Under the pieces are notes generated by a model, which was given only the letters and a program-made list of their open reading frames with translations, was not told the origin of the DNA and ran no database searches. Positions 15,822-23,597 of a DNA stretch of 40,347 nt are shown in pieces. The number at the start of each line of letters is the position of its first letter. Positions within the stretch are counted from its first letter, which is position 1. The DNA is from F1-60-MAGs027 sp044344715 (GTDB taxonomy: Bacteria; Actinomycetota; Acidimicrobiia; Acidimicrobiales; Ilumatobacteraceae), in contig JBIJCI010000010.1 of NCBI GenBank assembly GCA_044344715.1, positions 1 to 40,347 on the forward strand, given 5' to 3'. Made by a program: the position numbers and the translations under genes.

Positions 15822-17044
15822 CGGTGCTCCTTCGTCGTGGTTGAATCCGGTGATATCGATGCGACGGTACTGGTGACCGTACCGTCGGCGAGTCGGGTGG
15901 TGATCGACGAGTCCTTCTCCGCATGCATCACCGACGAGACGACCCGACCATCCCGGTCGTAGGTGATGCTCCAACCGCGCCGCATCAGTACCACCGGATC
16001 GCGGCCCTTCACTTCGCTCGCCAGGAGTTCGATGCGGGCGGTTGCCGCCTGCAGCGCCGCGGAACGCAGCGTCCGGAGACGTCCGGCGGCGTCGGCGATG
16101 CGCCGTTCCCCGGCCGCGAGCGCCGTGAGTACGAGCGTCGACATGCGTTGTACGGCGAGGTCGACGCGACCGGTGAACTGGAGGATCCGGTCGATGATTG
16201 CGACGGCGCACGCGGTCGGTGTCTTGTTCCACGAGAACGCCACCTCGTCGGCGATGCTCGTGTCCACCTCGTGGCCGATTCCCGTGAACACCGGTTTGTT
16301 GCAGGCGGCGATGGCACGGGCCAACGACTCGTCGTCGAACGCGGCCAGGTCGGTCTTCGACCCGCCGCCGCGCACCACCGCGACGAGATCAATCCCGTCG
16401 CGGGAACCGAGGTGGGAGACGGCCGCCGCAACCGACGCGGCCGAGCCCTCGCCCTGCACCCGGACGTCGCAGAGAAAGACACGGAACCCGATGCCCGACT
16501 GCTCGATCGTCTTCATGAAGTCGGCGTGCGCGGCCGATCCCATGCTCGTCACGAGTCCGATTCCGAGCGGAACCAGGGGAAGACGTCTCGCCTTGTTCCG
16601 GTCGTAGGAGCCGTCCTTCTTCAGCCGGTCGACGATCTCCTGGCGCTTGGCCGCGAGATCACCGAGGGTGAAGCGCGGGTCGATGTCGGACATCTTGAAC
16701 CCGAACGATCCGCTCGGTGCAAAGACGTCCGGCGTACCGCGGATGCGGACCTTGACCCCGCTCACGATCTCGACCTGGTGGTCGCGGAGCTTGGCGGCCA
16801 GCGCCTGGCGTACACCGCGGAAGAGCTTGACGGAAACGACGCTCTTGTCGCCGTCGGAGTCCTCGATGAGGTCGAAGTAGCAGTGTCCGCTCGAGGGATT
16901 GCTGACCTTCCCGACCTCGCCGTAGACCCAAACGTCCCGGAACTCGCGGGCGAGTACGTCGTTCACGTCGGCGATCAACTCCGAAACGCTGCGCGCGTCG
17001 GGCGCCTGGTCGGCGGCGCTCGGCGGTCGGGAGGCTCGGGTCAT
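15818..17044 (-). CDS. xseA: Exodeoxyribonuclease VII large subunit
   Basis: 408 residues. An N-terminal OB-fold (SVSELIADVNDVLAREF, then VWVYGEVGKVSNPSSGHCYF) precedes the catalytic domain with LVTSMGSAAHADF, VVRGGGSKTDLAAFDDE and TGIGHEVDTSIADEVA. Role: catalytic subunit of the single-strand DNA exonuclease. The ATG at 17044 leaves 66 bp to the divergent TAP-type hydrolase. No TANNNT element lies at the standard leaderless distance. The stop overlaps xseB. Confidence 0.96.
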   Translation of the reverse strand: MTRASRPPSAADQAPDARSVSELIADVNDVLAREFRDVWVYGEVGKVSNPSSGHCYFDLIEDSDGDKSVVSVKLFRGVRQALAAKLRDHQVEIVSGVKVRIRGTPDVFAPSGSFGFKMSDIDPRFTLGDLAAKRQEIVDRLKKDGSYDRNKARRLPLVPLGIGLVTSMGSAAHADFMKTIEQSGIGFRVFLCDVRVQGEGSAASVAAAVSHLGSRDGIDLVAVVRGGGSKTDLAAFDDESLARAIAACNKPVFTGIGHEVDTSIADEVAFSWNKTPTACAVAIIDRILQFTGRVDLAVQRMSTLVLTALAAGERRIADAAGRLRTLRSAALQAATARIELLASEVKGRDPVVLMRRGWSITYDRDGRVVSSVMHAEKDSSITTRLADGTVTSTVASISPDSTTTKEHR

Positions 17045-17071
17045 GCGGAGTGGTGTCGTGACCGACGTCGA

Positions 17072-17101
17072 TTGCCGTCGTGTCACCCGCAAATCTATGC
17101 T
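17072..17101 (+). promoter_or_regulatory. Putative promoter of the TAP-type hydrolase
   Basis: TTGCCG (17072-17077), an 18-base spacer and TATGCT (17096-17101), with the ATG nine bases further on. The expected start of transcription is 2-4 bases before the ATG, giving an almost leaderless mRNA. Confidence 0.45.
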
Positions 17102-17110
17102 GTGGGTCCC

Positions 17111-18661
17111 ATGTCCTACCCGCGGCGCCTCGCAATCGTCGCGATCGCGGCACTGACGCTCGCCGCCTGTGGTGAGCGACTCGTGTACGAAGCAGACACC
17201 GAATCCACCGTCGACGGTGGCACCGCGGAGATCTCGGATTCCGATCCGGCCGCCGACAACCCGATCACCACGGTCGTCCCGGAACTCGGCTCCATCGACT
17301 GGCAACCGTGCAATCCGGGGCTGACGACGGGGTCGCTCCAGTGCGGAACGTTGGAGGTGCCGTTCGACTACGACGACCCGTCGGTCGGAACGTTCACGCT
17401 CGCGCTCGTTCGTCGCAGTGCCGATTCGCCGGAGCTGCGTATCGGTTCGATGCTCGTCAACCCGGGTGGTCCCGGCTTCGGCGGTACCTCGGTCGCCGAG
17501 CAGTCGGAGTGGTACCTCAGTTCGTCGTTGCTCGAACGATTCGACGTCGTCGGTTGGGATCCGCGCGGAACGGGCAGGTCGACGCCGTTCGTCGACTGCG
17601 TCGACGACTACGACCGGTACTTCGGCATCGACTCGCCGCCCAACGATGCGGCGTCCAAGGAAGAGATGGTCGAACTCACGCAGGAATTCGTCGACGCGTG
17701 CGTGGAACGCAACGGGGAGATGTTGAAGTACATCTCCACCGAGGCCTCGGCCCGGGATATGGACTCCATCCGTCGGGCGCTCGGTGAGGAGAAGATCACC
17801 TACTTCGGCTTCTCGTACGGCTCGGAGCTGGGCGCCACGTGGGTGACCCTCTTCCCGGACACCGTCCGCGCGGCGGTGTTCGACGGTGCCTCCGATCCCA
17901 ACGCCAGCGGATTCGACCAGGCGATGGCGCAACTGAAGGGTTTCGAGCAGCAGCTCGACGCGTTCCTCGCCGACTGTGCGAAACGTCCCACATGCAGGAT
18001 CTACAACGGCGGCCGTCCCGCCGCATTGTTCGACGAACTGTCGCGCGACATCGACTCGCGACCGATTCCCTCGGCAGCCGGTCGCACGCCGGTGACGCAG
18101 GGGGTCTTCTACACCGCCGTCGTCCAGGCGATGTACAGCAACACGCTGTGGTCGCAACTCGAGGAGGCGCTGGCCGATGCGGTGAATGGAGACGGCGCGG
18201 GACTCCTGCGCCTCTACGACGAGTACTACCAGCGGCAACCCGACGGAACCTACGGCAACGAGCTCGAGGCGTTCCTCGCCATCTCCTGCCTCGACGACCC
18301 GGAGGGATCCACCGTTGCCGCCGTCGACCGTGACGTCCGCGTGTTCGCCGCTGCCGCGAAGCGTCTGGGCGAGAACTTCGGTTACGGGTACGCGTGCGCG
18401 CTCTGGCCGCACCGTATCGCCGAGCGGGTGAACGTCACCGGTGCCGGTGCCGGTCCGATCGTGGTGGTCGGCACGACCGGCGATGCGGCGACACCGCTGG
18501 CCAGTACGCGCAAGGCGGCGGCGGCGCTCGAACGCGGCGTCCTCGTCATCGTCGAGGCGGACCGCCACACCGGTTACGGACTCAACACCTGCGTGGTCGA
18601 CAAGGTGGATACCTACCTCATCGATCTCACCGTTCCACAGGACGAGACCTACTGCAAGTAG
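17111..18661 (+). CDS. Lipoprotein alpha/beta hydrolase, TAP (tripeptidyl aminopeptidase) family
   Basis: 516 residues. The N-terminus has two arginines, a hydrophobic stretch and a lipobox ending at Cys20 (LTLAAC), so it should be anchored outside the membrane. MLVNPGGPGFGG is the oxyanion-hole region, GFSYGSE holds the nucleophile Ser235, TTGDAATP carries the acid, and DRHTGYG gives His486. This is the S33 family with a C-terminal TAP-like domain, secreted by many actinobacteria as proline or tripeptidyl aminopeptidases or esterases; the true substrate cannot be decided. Residues 25-60 form a Ser/Asp/Thr-rich linker. Divergent from xseA and convergent with tadA (18 bp between the stops). 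Confidence 0.9.
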   Translation: MSYPRRLAIVAIAALTLAACGERLVYEADTESTVDGGTAEISDSDPAADNPITTVVPELGSIDWQPCNPGLTTGSLQCGTLEVPFDYDDPSVGTFTLALVRRSADSPELRIGSMLVNPGGPGFGGTSVAEQSEWYLSSSLLERFDVVGWDPRGTGRSTPFVDCVDDYDRYFGIDSPPNDAASKEEMVELTQEFVDACVERNGEMLKYISTEASARDMDSIRRALGEEKITYFGFSYGSELGATWVTLFPDTVRAAVFDGASDPNASGFDQAMAQLKGFEQQLDAFLADCAKRPTCRIYNGGRPAALFDELSRDIDSRPIPSAAGRTPVTQGVFYTAVVQAMYSNTLWSQLEEALADAVNGDGAGLLRLYDEYYQRQPDGTYGNELEAFLAISCLDDPEGSTVAAVDRDVRVFAAAAKRLGENFGYGYACALWPHRIAERVNVTGAGAGPIVVVGTTGDAATPLASTRKAAAALERGVLVIVEADRHTGYGLNTCVVDKVDTYLIDLTVPQDETYCK

Positions 18662-18679
18662 GCGTTGCCGACCGGGTGC

Positions 18680-19126
18680 TCACCGCAGCGCGCGGAAGAA
18701 CTCCCCGAGCAACGCACCCGATTCGGCGGCGAGCACTCCCACACGAACCTCGGGTTCGTGGTTGAGCCGCGGGTCGGCGGTCAGGTTGTAGAGCGATCCC
18801 ATCGCCCCGGCCTTCGGATCGGCGGCCGCATAGACGACCCGTGTGACCCGGGAGTTGACGATCGCACCGGCACACATCGCGCACGGCTCGAGCGTCACGT
18901 ACAGGGTGCAGTCGTCAAGTCGCCACCGACCGAGTCGGGTTGCAGCGTCGCGCATCACCAGCAACTCCGCGTGCGCCGTCGGGTCGTTGCGCAACTCCCG
19001 CTCGTTGCACGCCTCCGCGATGACCAGACCGTCGTGAACGACGACCGCCCCGACCGGTACGTCGCCGTGGCGCCGCGCGCGTTCGGCCTGCGCGAGCGCC
19101 AGTCGCATCACGTCCTCGTCGGGCAC
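18680..19126 (-). CDS. tadA: tRNA-specific adenosine deaminase
   Basis: 148 residues. It converts A34 to inosine in tRNA-Arg(ACG), and that tRNA is encoded at 35217-35292 of this window. The zinc site is complete: His52 and catalytic Glu54 in TAHAELL, then Cys82 and Cys85 in PCAMC. VGAVVVHDGLVIA and MGSLYNLTADPRLNHEPEV are typical. The GTG at 19126 is favoured over ATG 19108 because a TACCGT -10 lies exactly six bases upstream and because family N-termini extend before MRLALAQAERA. It is divergent from the aldolase gene over only 50 bp. Confidence 0.95.
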   Translation of the reverse strand: MPDEDVMRLALAQAERARRHGDVPVGAVVVHDGLVIAEACNERELRNDPTAHAELLVMRDAATRLGRWRLDDCTLYVTLEPCAMCAGAIVNSRVTRVVYAAADPKAGAMGSLYNLTADPRLNHEPEVRVGVLAAESGALLGEFFRALR

Positions 19127-19132
19127 GACACC

Positions 19133-19138
19133 ACGGTA
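19133..19138 (-). promoter_or_regulatory. Putative leaderless -10 of tadA
   Basis: Minus-strand TACCGT, 6 bases, then GTG 19126-19124. Confidence 0.6.
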
Positions 19139-19164
19139 CGTCGGACGGTGGACGGCACCCTCGG

Positions 19165-19170
19165 TACGAT
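19165..19170 (+). promoter_or_regulatory. Putative leaderless -10 of the aldolase-kdsB operon
   Basis: TACGAT, 6 bases, then GTG 19177-19179. It lies 26 bases from the divergent tadA -10. Confidence 0.6.
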
Positions 19171-19176
19171 GGATTC

Positions 19177-20802
19177 GTGCCACGTGGCGACGACCGCACC
19201 CCGACGGCGCATGTGCAGATCCTCGACTGCACCCTGCGGGACGGCGGCTACTACAACGATTGGGACTACCCGTTCGACCTCGTGAAGCGGTACGTCGACG
19301 CGGTGGGCGCCGCGCGTATCGACGTGGTGGAGCTTGGATTCCGCACGCTCCAGGCCGACGGCTACCTCGGTGCCACGGCCTACACCACCGATGCGTTCGT
19401 CGAGCGACTCGCACCGCCGCCCTCGTTGCGCCTCGCCGTCATGCTCAACGCCAAGGAGATCGTCGCGGCGGCCGATTCGCGCCACGCGATCCGCTCGGCG
19501 TTCGCCCGGCGGGCCAACTCGGCGGTCTCCCTCGTGCGGATCGCGGCGAACCTCAACGAGGTGGAGCGCCTCGGACCGGCGATCGAGGAACTGCACGAAC
19601 TCGGCTACGAGACGGCCCTCAACGTGATGCAGGTCTCCGAGCTCGAACTCGCGGCGGTCGAGTCGTTCGGTCGGCGGGCCCTCGACTTCGGGGTCGCCTA
19701 CGCGTACATCGCCGACTCCTTCGGCGCGCTGCGCCCGGCCGACGTCGCCCCGATCATGCGCGCGCTCGGTGCCGGTTTCGGGACCAACATCGGCTGCCAC
19801 CTGCACGACAACATGTCGTACGCACTGGCCAACACCATGGAGGCCGTCGACGCGGGTGCGGTGATCGTCGACTCCACGATCCAGGGCATGGGCCGCGGAC
19901 CCGGCAACGTTCGTACCGAATACCTCGTGACGGAACTCTCGAGGCGCGGCCTCACGGATGCACGGGTGAATCCGCTCGTCAACCTCGTCGAACGCGACTT
20001 CGCCGCACTGAAGTCGCGGTACGGATGGGGCTCGAGTCTCTACTACTTCCAGTCCGCGAATCAGGCGGTGCACCCCACCTACGTGATGGAACTCACCAAG
20101 GACGACCGGTACTCCCCGCTCGAAATCGTGACGGCACTCGACCGGCTCAACGCCGGGGGTGCGACGAGCTTCGACGTCCGCCGGCTCACCGACGCGGTGC
20201 AGGGCGATCCGCTGCAGTTCCCCGGCGGATGCGCGGTGCAGGATTGGTTCACGGCCCGCGACGTGCTCGTGGTTGCCAACGGCCCCGAGGCCGCCGCGAA
20301 ACGTGCGGAGGTGGAGATGTTCGTGCGACAGCACCAGCCGTTCGTCGTGGCCCTCAACGCCCACGTGCCGATCGACCCGGCGCTCGTCGACGTCGTTGCA
20401 GCGTGCCACCCCGAGCGTGCCGTCCTCGACGCCTCCGCGCTCGCCGAACTCGGTTGCACGGTGCTCGCCCCGCGGGCACTCCTCGAGTCCATCGGTGTGC
20501 AGGTCGGGGAGCTCCGCGACGTCGGCTACCGGGTCGTCCCCGGCAAGATGGGTTCGGAGCGGACCGGCGTGGTCATCCCCCACCCGATCGTGGCGGCGTA
20601 CGTGTTGGCGATCCTCGCTGCGGGTGATGCCAAGCGGGTGCTCCTCGCCGGATTCGACGGGTACTCCGAGGCCGATACCCGGCACGCGATGATGCAGGAC
20701 ACGCTCGACGTCTTCCGTGCGGCGAATCCCGCCACGTCGGTGGTGGCGATCACCCGGTCCGCGTACCGCGTGCCGCAGCGGTCGATGTTCGCCCCGTTGT
20801 GA
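19177..20802 (+). CDS. Two-domain DRE-TIM pyruvate-type aldolase with C-terminal NGP/GFDGY domain
   Basis: 541 residues. Residues 12-300 form a DRE-TIM barrel: Asp17 and TLRDGG (19-24), the metal pair His208 and His210 in CHLHDN, and IQGMGRGPGN (235-244). The pattern is closest to 4-hydroxy-2-oxovalerate aldolases, which join or cleave pyruvate and an aldehyde, rather than to isopropylmalate synthase. Residues ~360-541 are a second Rossmann-like domain with VVANGP (365-370), VVALN and GFDGY (492-496). This resembles the DUF115/MptE-like or GT42-like folds, though I cannot assign it securely. It overlaps kdsB by GTGA. I infer synthesis of a 3-deoxy-2-ulosonic acid that KdsB then activates; citramalate- or HMG-lyase-like chemistry remains possible. 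Confidence 0.75.
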   Translation: MPRGDDRTPTAHVQILDCTLRDGGYYNDWDYPFDLVKRYVDAVGAARIDVVELGFRTLQADGYLGATAYTTDAFVERLAPPPSLRLAVMLNAKEIVAAADSRHAIRSAFARRANSAVSLVRIAANLNEVERLGPAIEELHELGYETALNVMQVSELELAAVESFGRRALDFGVAYAYIADSFGALRPADVAPIMRALGAGFGTNIGCHLHDNMSYALANTMEAVDAGAVIVDSTIQGMGRGPGNVRTEYLVTELSRRGLTDARVNPLVNLVERDFAALKSRYGWGSSLYYFQSANQAVHPTYVMELTKDDRYSPLEIVTALDRLNAGGATSFDVRRLTDAVQGDPLQFPGGCAVQDWFTARDVLVVANGPEAAAKRAEVEMFVRQHQPFVVALNAHVPIDPALVDVVAACHPERAVLDASALAELGCTVLAPRALLESIGVQVGELRDVGYRVVPGKMGSERTGVVIPHPIVAAYVLAILAAGDAKRVLLAGFDGYSEADTRHAMMQDTLDVFRAANPATSVVAITRSAYRVPQRSMFAPL

Positions 20803-21566
20803 GCGATGCCGTCGTGACCCGTCCCGGCAGTCCCGACGATTTCCTGGTGGTGATTCCGGCGCGGTACGCCTCGACCCGGTTCCCGGGCAAGGCCCTCGCC
20901 GATCTCGGCGGCACCACGGTGTTGCGACGGTGCCACGATCGGGTCCGGCTCGCCGTCGATGCAGAGCGGATCATCGTGGCCACCGACGACGAGCGGATTG
21001 CCGACGAGTGCCGGGCGCACGGCATGCGCTTCGAGATGACGAGCGGCGCGTGCCTCACCGGGACGGACCGGGTCGCGGAGGTTGCCGGACGCGTCCCTGC
21101 CTCGTGGTACGTGAACGTGCAGGGTGACGAGCCGTTCCTCGACCCGGAGGGTTTGCGGACCACCATCGAGGCGACGCGCATCGCGACGCACGACGTGTCG
21201 GTGATCAACGCGTGCGCGACGATCGTCGACGAGGCGGACTTCCGCAGCACCACGGTGCCCAAGGTCGTGACCGATGCGCAGGGCCGGCTGCTCTACATGA
21301 GCAGGGCGGCGATTCCCACGACCAAACGACTCGAGTTCCGTGGCGCCAGGCGCCAGGTCGGTCTCTACGCATTCCGGCCGGACGCCCTGCGTGCGTTCGC
21401 CGCCCGCGACACCAAGACACCGCTCGAGGCGCTCGAGGACATCGAGATCCTCCGCTTCCTGGAGATGGGCATCGGGGTCCGGATGATCGAGGTGGAATCG
21501 GTGGGGATAGCAATCGACACCCCCGAGGACCTCGATCGTGCCCGTCGTTACCTCGGATTGACGTAA
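20799..21566 (+). CDS. kdsB: KdsB-type CMP-ulosonate cytidylyltransferase
   Basis: 255 residues, full KdsB length. Conserved segments are VVIPARYASTRFPGKALADLGG (CTP-binding loop), IIVATDDERIADECRAHG, GTDRVAEVA, VNVQGDEPFLDPE and the late VGLYAFRPDALRAF. KdsB activates Kdo or related 3-deoxy-ulosonic acids with CTP for glycan assembly. An LPS-type enzyme is unexpected in an actinobacterium, and no kdsA, kdsC or kdsD is in view; the upstream aldolase may supply the sugar acid. The start overlaps the aldolase stop by 4 bp. Its 3' end overlaps the convergent glycosyltransferase-like gene by 19 bp. True substrate (Kdo, 8-amino-Kdo or another) unknown. Confidence 0.9.
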   Translation: MSDAVVTRPGSPDDFLVVIPARYASTRFPGKALADLGGTTVLRRCHDRVRLAVDAERIIVATDDERIADECRAHGMRFEMTSGACLTGTDRVAEVAGRVPASWYVNVQGDEPFLDPEGLRTTIEATRIATHDVSVINACATIVDEADFRSTTVPKVVTDAQGRLLYMSRAAIPTTKRLEFRGARRQVGLYAFRPDALRAFAARDTKTPLEALEDIEILRFLEMGIGVRMIEVESVGIAIDTPEDLDRARRYLGLT

Positions 21567-23101
21567 CCGTCGACGACCCCGCGCCAGCGCGCCAGGCTCG
21601 TGTCGAGAATGAAGTACCGGTGCACCGGCGGGTCGTCGTTGCGGCGCGACTCGGCCGCCGACAACCACGACACGGCATCGACGGCATCGACGGCGACATG
21701 GAAGAAGTCGTCCTCCTCGACGGGTGTCGTCGACAGACCGGACACCGAGGCGAGCGAGCAGGACGGAACGCCGGCGAGGTACGCATCGAGCGGCGCCGCG
21801 CTGCCGACCATGAACGCGGCGCTCGCGCCGCGGAACGCCTCGCGCAGCGGACGATCGGTCACCACGAACGCGGCGTCGGGCGCCGGCGCAGTGCACTGCG
21901 GGTGCCACTTCACGACGATGCGACGGTCCGCACCACGCTGCGCGACCGCCGCCAGGAATCGTTGCAGTTCCCGCGCTGACGCCGCACAGTCCGCCCCGCC
22001 GACCACGAGCCACGTCGGGACACCGTCGGGGGTGCTGCGGACGCCGTCGGCGTCCCGATTCGCGAGGTGCTGGTAACGCAGCGCCTCCACCTCGACGATC
22101 GTCGGGCCGTACCCGGCGAGCTCGGCGCGGTCGTGGGCGCCGTGCACGGCCAGGTGTCGCGGGGTGTGCTCGGCGAGGAACGTGTGGGCGCGGAGATCCC
22201 ACGGGCGCATCATGGTGTGGAGGTACGGGAGCCATGCGGCCCCGTGGGCATCGAGCTGTCGGGCGAGACACGACTCCCAGCCCTGTCCCTCGAAGGCGAC
22301 GATCCACAGCCGGGTCCGCGGATTCCCCTCCACCACCGCACGCGAATGCTCGGCGAGGAGGCTCGAGCGCACCGCATGCGATCCGAACACCGAGCCCTCG
22401 TACTTGCGCGCCCACCACCCCCACAACAGGCGCGCATCACCGCCCGACGGGAGTCGTTCGCCGATCTCGCGGGCACCCGGGACGCGGCGGGCCAGTTGCG
22501 TCCATGTACGCAACGCGCGCCACCATGCAGCGAACCCGTGCTGGTCGGCGAGGAGTTGGTGACGCGCACCCCCGTTCCCCAACCATCCGAGTCGTCGTCG
22601 GACACCGCGCGGCGGCATCGTGACGGGTCCGTCGGCGTGAACGTGGAGGAATCCGACGGAGACGCCGGCACGACGCAGCTCGTCGGGGAGCCGCCCGAAA
22701 TACGGCGAGGTCCAGGCGGATGGATCGGTGCGGTCGACGACGGTCCCCGTCGGCCAGTACCCGACGAACACGACCTCGGCGTCGAGCGATGCGGTCCGGT
22801 GCGGCCGGAGCGCGTGCATGAGCGAACGCAACCACGCCGCACCGGCGCGAGGCAGGTGCCGGCCACGACCCTGTGCGCCCGGCTGGTCGGCGTGACCGGA
22901 TCCGATCAGTGCAGTGATCTGGTCGTACTGGGATGCATCGCGCCACGGGCTGCTCTCGCGCACCTCGCTCGAGGCCCACAGGTCGGTCGCGCCGTGACGC
23001 AACGACGCGCGCACGGTGACGCCGTCGACGACGGTGTCGGCCACGGTGCGCAACGCGGCGACGTACCGCGAGATCACGGCATGGCGCTGTGCGAGGTTCA
23101 C
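21548..23101 (-). CDS. TIGR04326-like surface carbohydrate glycosyltransferase candidate
   Basis: 517 residues, no membrane segment. The N-terminal half includes TSPYFGRLPDELRRAGVSVG and VAFEGQGWESCLARQLDAHG, which resemble, from memory, the TIGR04326 surface-carbohydrate family first noted in Leptospira. The C-terminal half looks like a GT-B nucleotide-sugar domain: IVVKWHPQC, then FMVGSAAPLDAYLAGVPSC, the usual S-x-x-x-x-E/D-A-x-x-x-G-x-P arrangement. It may transfer the sugar activated by KdsB, although it is transcribed convergently. Start GTG 23101; no clear promoter or ribosome-binding site. It lies 33 bp upstream of tRNA-Ser(CGA). Family assignment is tentative. Confidence 0.6.
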   Translation of the reverse strand: MNLAQRHAVISRYVAALRTVADTVVDGVTVRASLRHGATDLWASSEVRESSPWRDASQYDQITALIGSGHADQPGAQGRGRHLPRAGAAWLRSLMHALRPHRTASLDAEVVFVGYWPTGTVVDRTDPSAWTSPYFGRLPDELRRAGVSVGFLHVHADGPVTMPPRGVRRRLGWLGNGGARHQLLADQHGFAAWWRALRTWTQLARRVPGAREIGERLPSGGDARLLWGWWARKYEGSVFGSHAVRSSLLAEHSRAVVEGNPRTRLWIVAFEGQGWESCLARQLDAHGAAWLPYLHTMMRPWDLRAHTFLAEHTPRHLAVHGAHDRAELAGYGPTIVEVEALRYQHLANRDADGVRSTPDGVPTWLVVGGADCAASARELQRFLAAVAQRGADRRIVVKWHPQCTAPAPDAAFVVTDRPLREAFRGASAAFMVGSAAPLDAYLAGVPSCSLASVSGLSTTPVEEDDFFHVAVDAVDAVSWLSAAESRRNDDPPVHRYFILDTSLARWRGVVDGYVNPR

Positions 23102-23134
23102 CAGCGGTCATCCCGACGTCGGCGGAACATCATG

Positions 23135-23224
23135 TGGCGGAAGGGGTGGGATTTGAACCCACGGTAGGCATTCACCCACAACGGTTTTCGAGACCGTCCC
23201 ATTCGGCCGCTCTGGCACCCTTCC
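23135..23224 (-). tRNA. tRNA-Ser(CGA), 3' CCA encoded
   Basis: Acceptor stem GGAAGGG/CCCTTCC, anticodon loop CTCGAAA (anticodon CGA at 23190-23188), long variable arm typical of serine tRNAs, TPsiC loop GGTTCAAATCC, discriminator G and genomic CCA (23137-23135). It reads UCG. A TAGCGT hexamer ends eight bases before the mature 5' end. Confidence 0.96.
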
Positions 23225-23232
23225 GTCCGGCA

Positions 23233-23238
23233 ACGCTA
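23233..23238 (-). promoter_or_regulatory. Putative -10 of tRNA-Ser(CGA)
   Basis: Minus-strand TAGCGT, 8 bases, then the mature tRNA 5' end at 23224. No convincing -35 was seen. The 5' leader would be only 0-2 bases. Confidence 0.45.
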
Positions 23239-23278
23239 TCTGTGCACCGGTCGCACACTTCCCGCCACTCGACGGCGC

Positions 23279-23366
23279 TGGCGGAGGGGGTGGGATTCGA
23301 ACCCACGGAAGCTTGCGCTTCACGCGCTTTCCAAGCGCGCCGATTCGGCCGCTCTCGCACCCCTCC
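23279..23366 (-). tRNA. tRNA-Ser(GGA), 3' CCA encoded
   Basis: Acceptor GGAGGGG/CCCCTCC, anticodon loop TTGGAAA (GGA at 23332-23330), long variable arm, GGTTCGAATCC TPsiC arm, discriminator G and CCA at 23281-23279. It reads UCC and UCU. A TAGCCT -10 candidate lies at 23411-23406, 39 bases upstream. Confidence 0.96.
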
Positions 23367-23491
23367 GAATCCCGTTGCGCCGAACGCGACGCGACGAACG
23401 ACGGCAGGCTATCTGGGCACGCGGTTACGCCCGACGAATCGGTGCGCACGAGCGGGCGGTTAGCGTGATCGTCGTCGCTTCGTCGAGTGGG

Positions 23492-23597
23492 GTGGCGACC
23501 GGGTCCTGTGCAACGGATGCCCGAGAATCAGGTCAGGTCCGGAAGGAAGCAGCCTTCATCGGTCGCTTTCGTGTGCCGCAGATCGCCTGGTCGTCAC
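23492..23597 (+). ncRNA. ffs: Signal recognition particle RNA (4.5S type)
   Basis: Contains the diagnostic tetraloop region GTCAGGTCCGGAAGGAAGCA at 23532-23551. The ends pair: GTGGCGACC at 23492 with GGTCGTCAC at 23589-23597, allowing G-U pairs, giving about 106 nt, the short bacterial form. It binds Ffh to target membrane proteins. A TAGCGT at 23461-23466 is a possible -10 for a precursor. The 3' end overlaps the end of the convergent exonuclease gene by 4 bases. Confidence 0.93.

Noticed and set aside
15923..17110. Open plus-strand frame running into the TAP-type hydrolase
   Set aside because: It lies antisense to xseA/xseB, has low-complexity composition, and the lipoprotein signal begins precisely at ATG 17111.
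15818..18568. A very long open frame on the minus strand opposite the TAP-type hydrolase
   Set aside because: Only the part after ATG 17044 is xseA. The upstream portion is Arg/Glu-rich, antisense to a clear hydrolase and without any family motif.
19108..20685. Long minus-strand frame opposite the aldolase
   Set aside because: No recognisable domain; it is the antisense of a protein with complete DRE-TIM motifs, as usual in GC-rich DNA.
23102..23593. Small open frames across the tRNA-Ser pair and SRP RNA
   Set aside because: They are explained fully by structured RNA genes and have no start signals.
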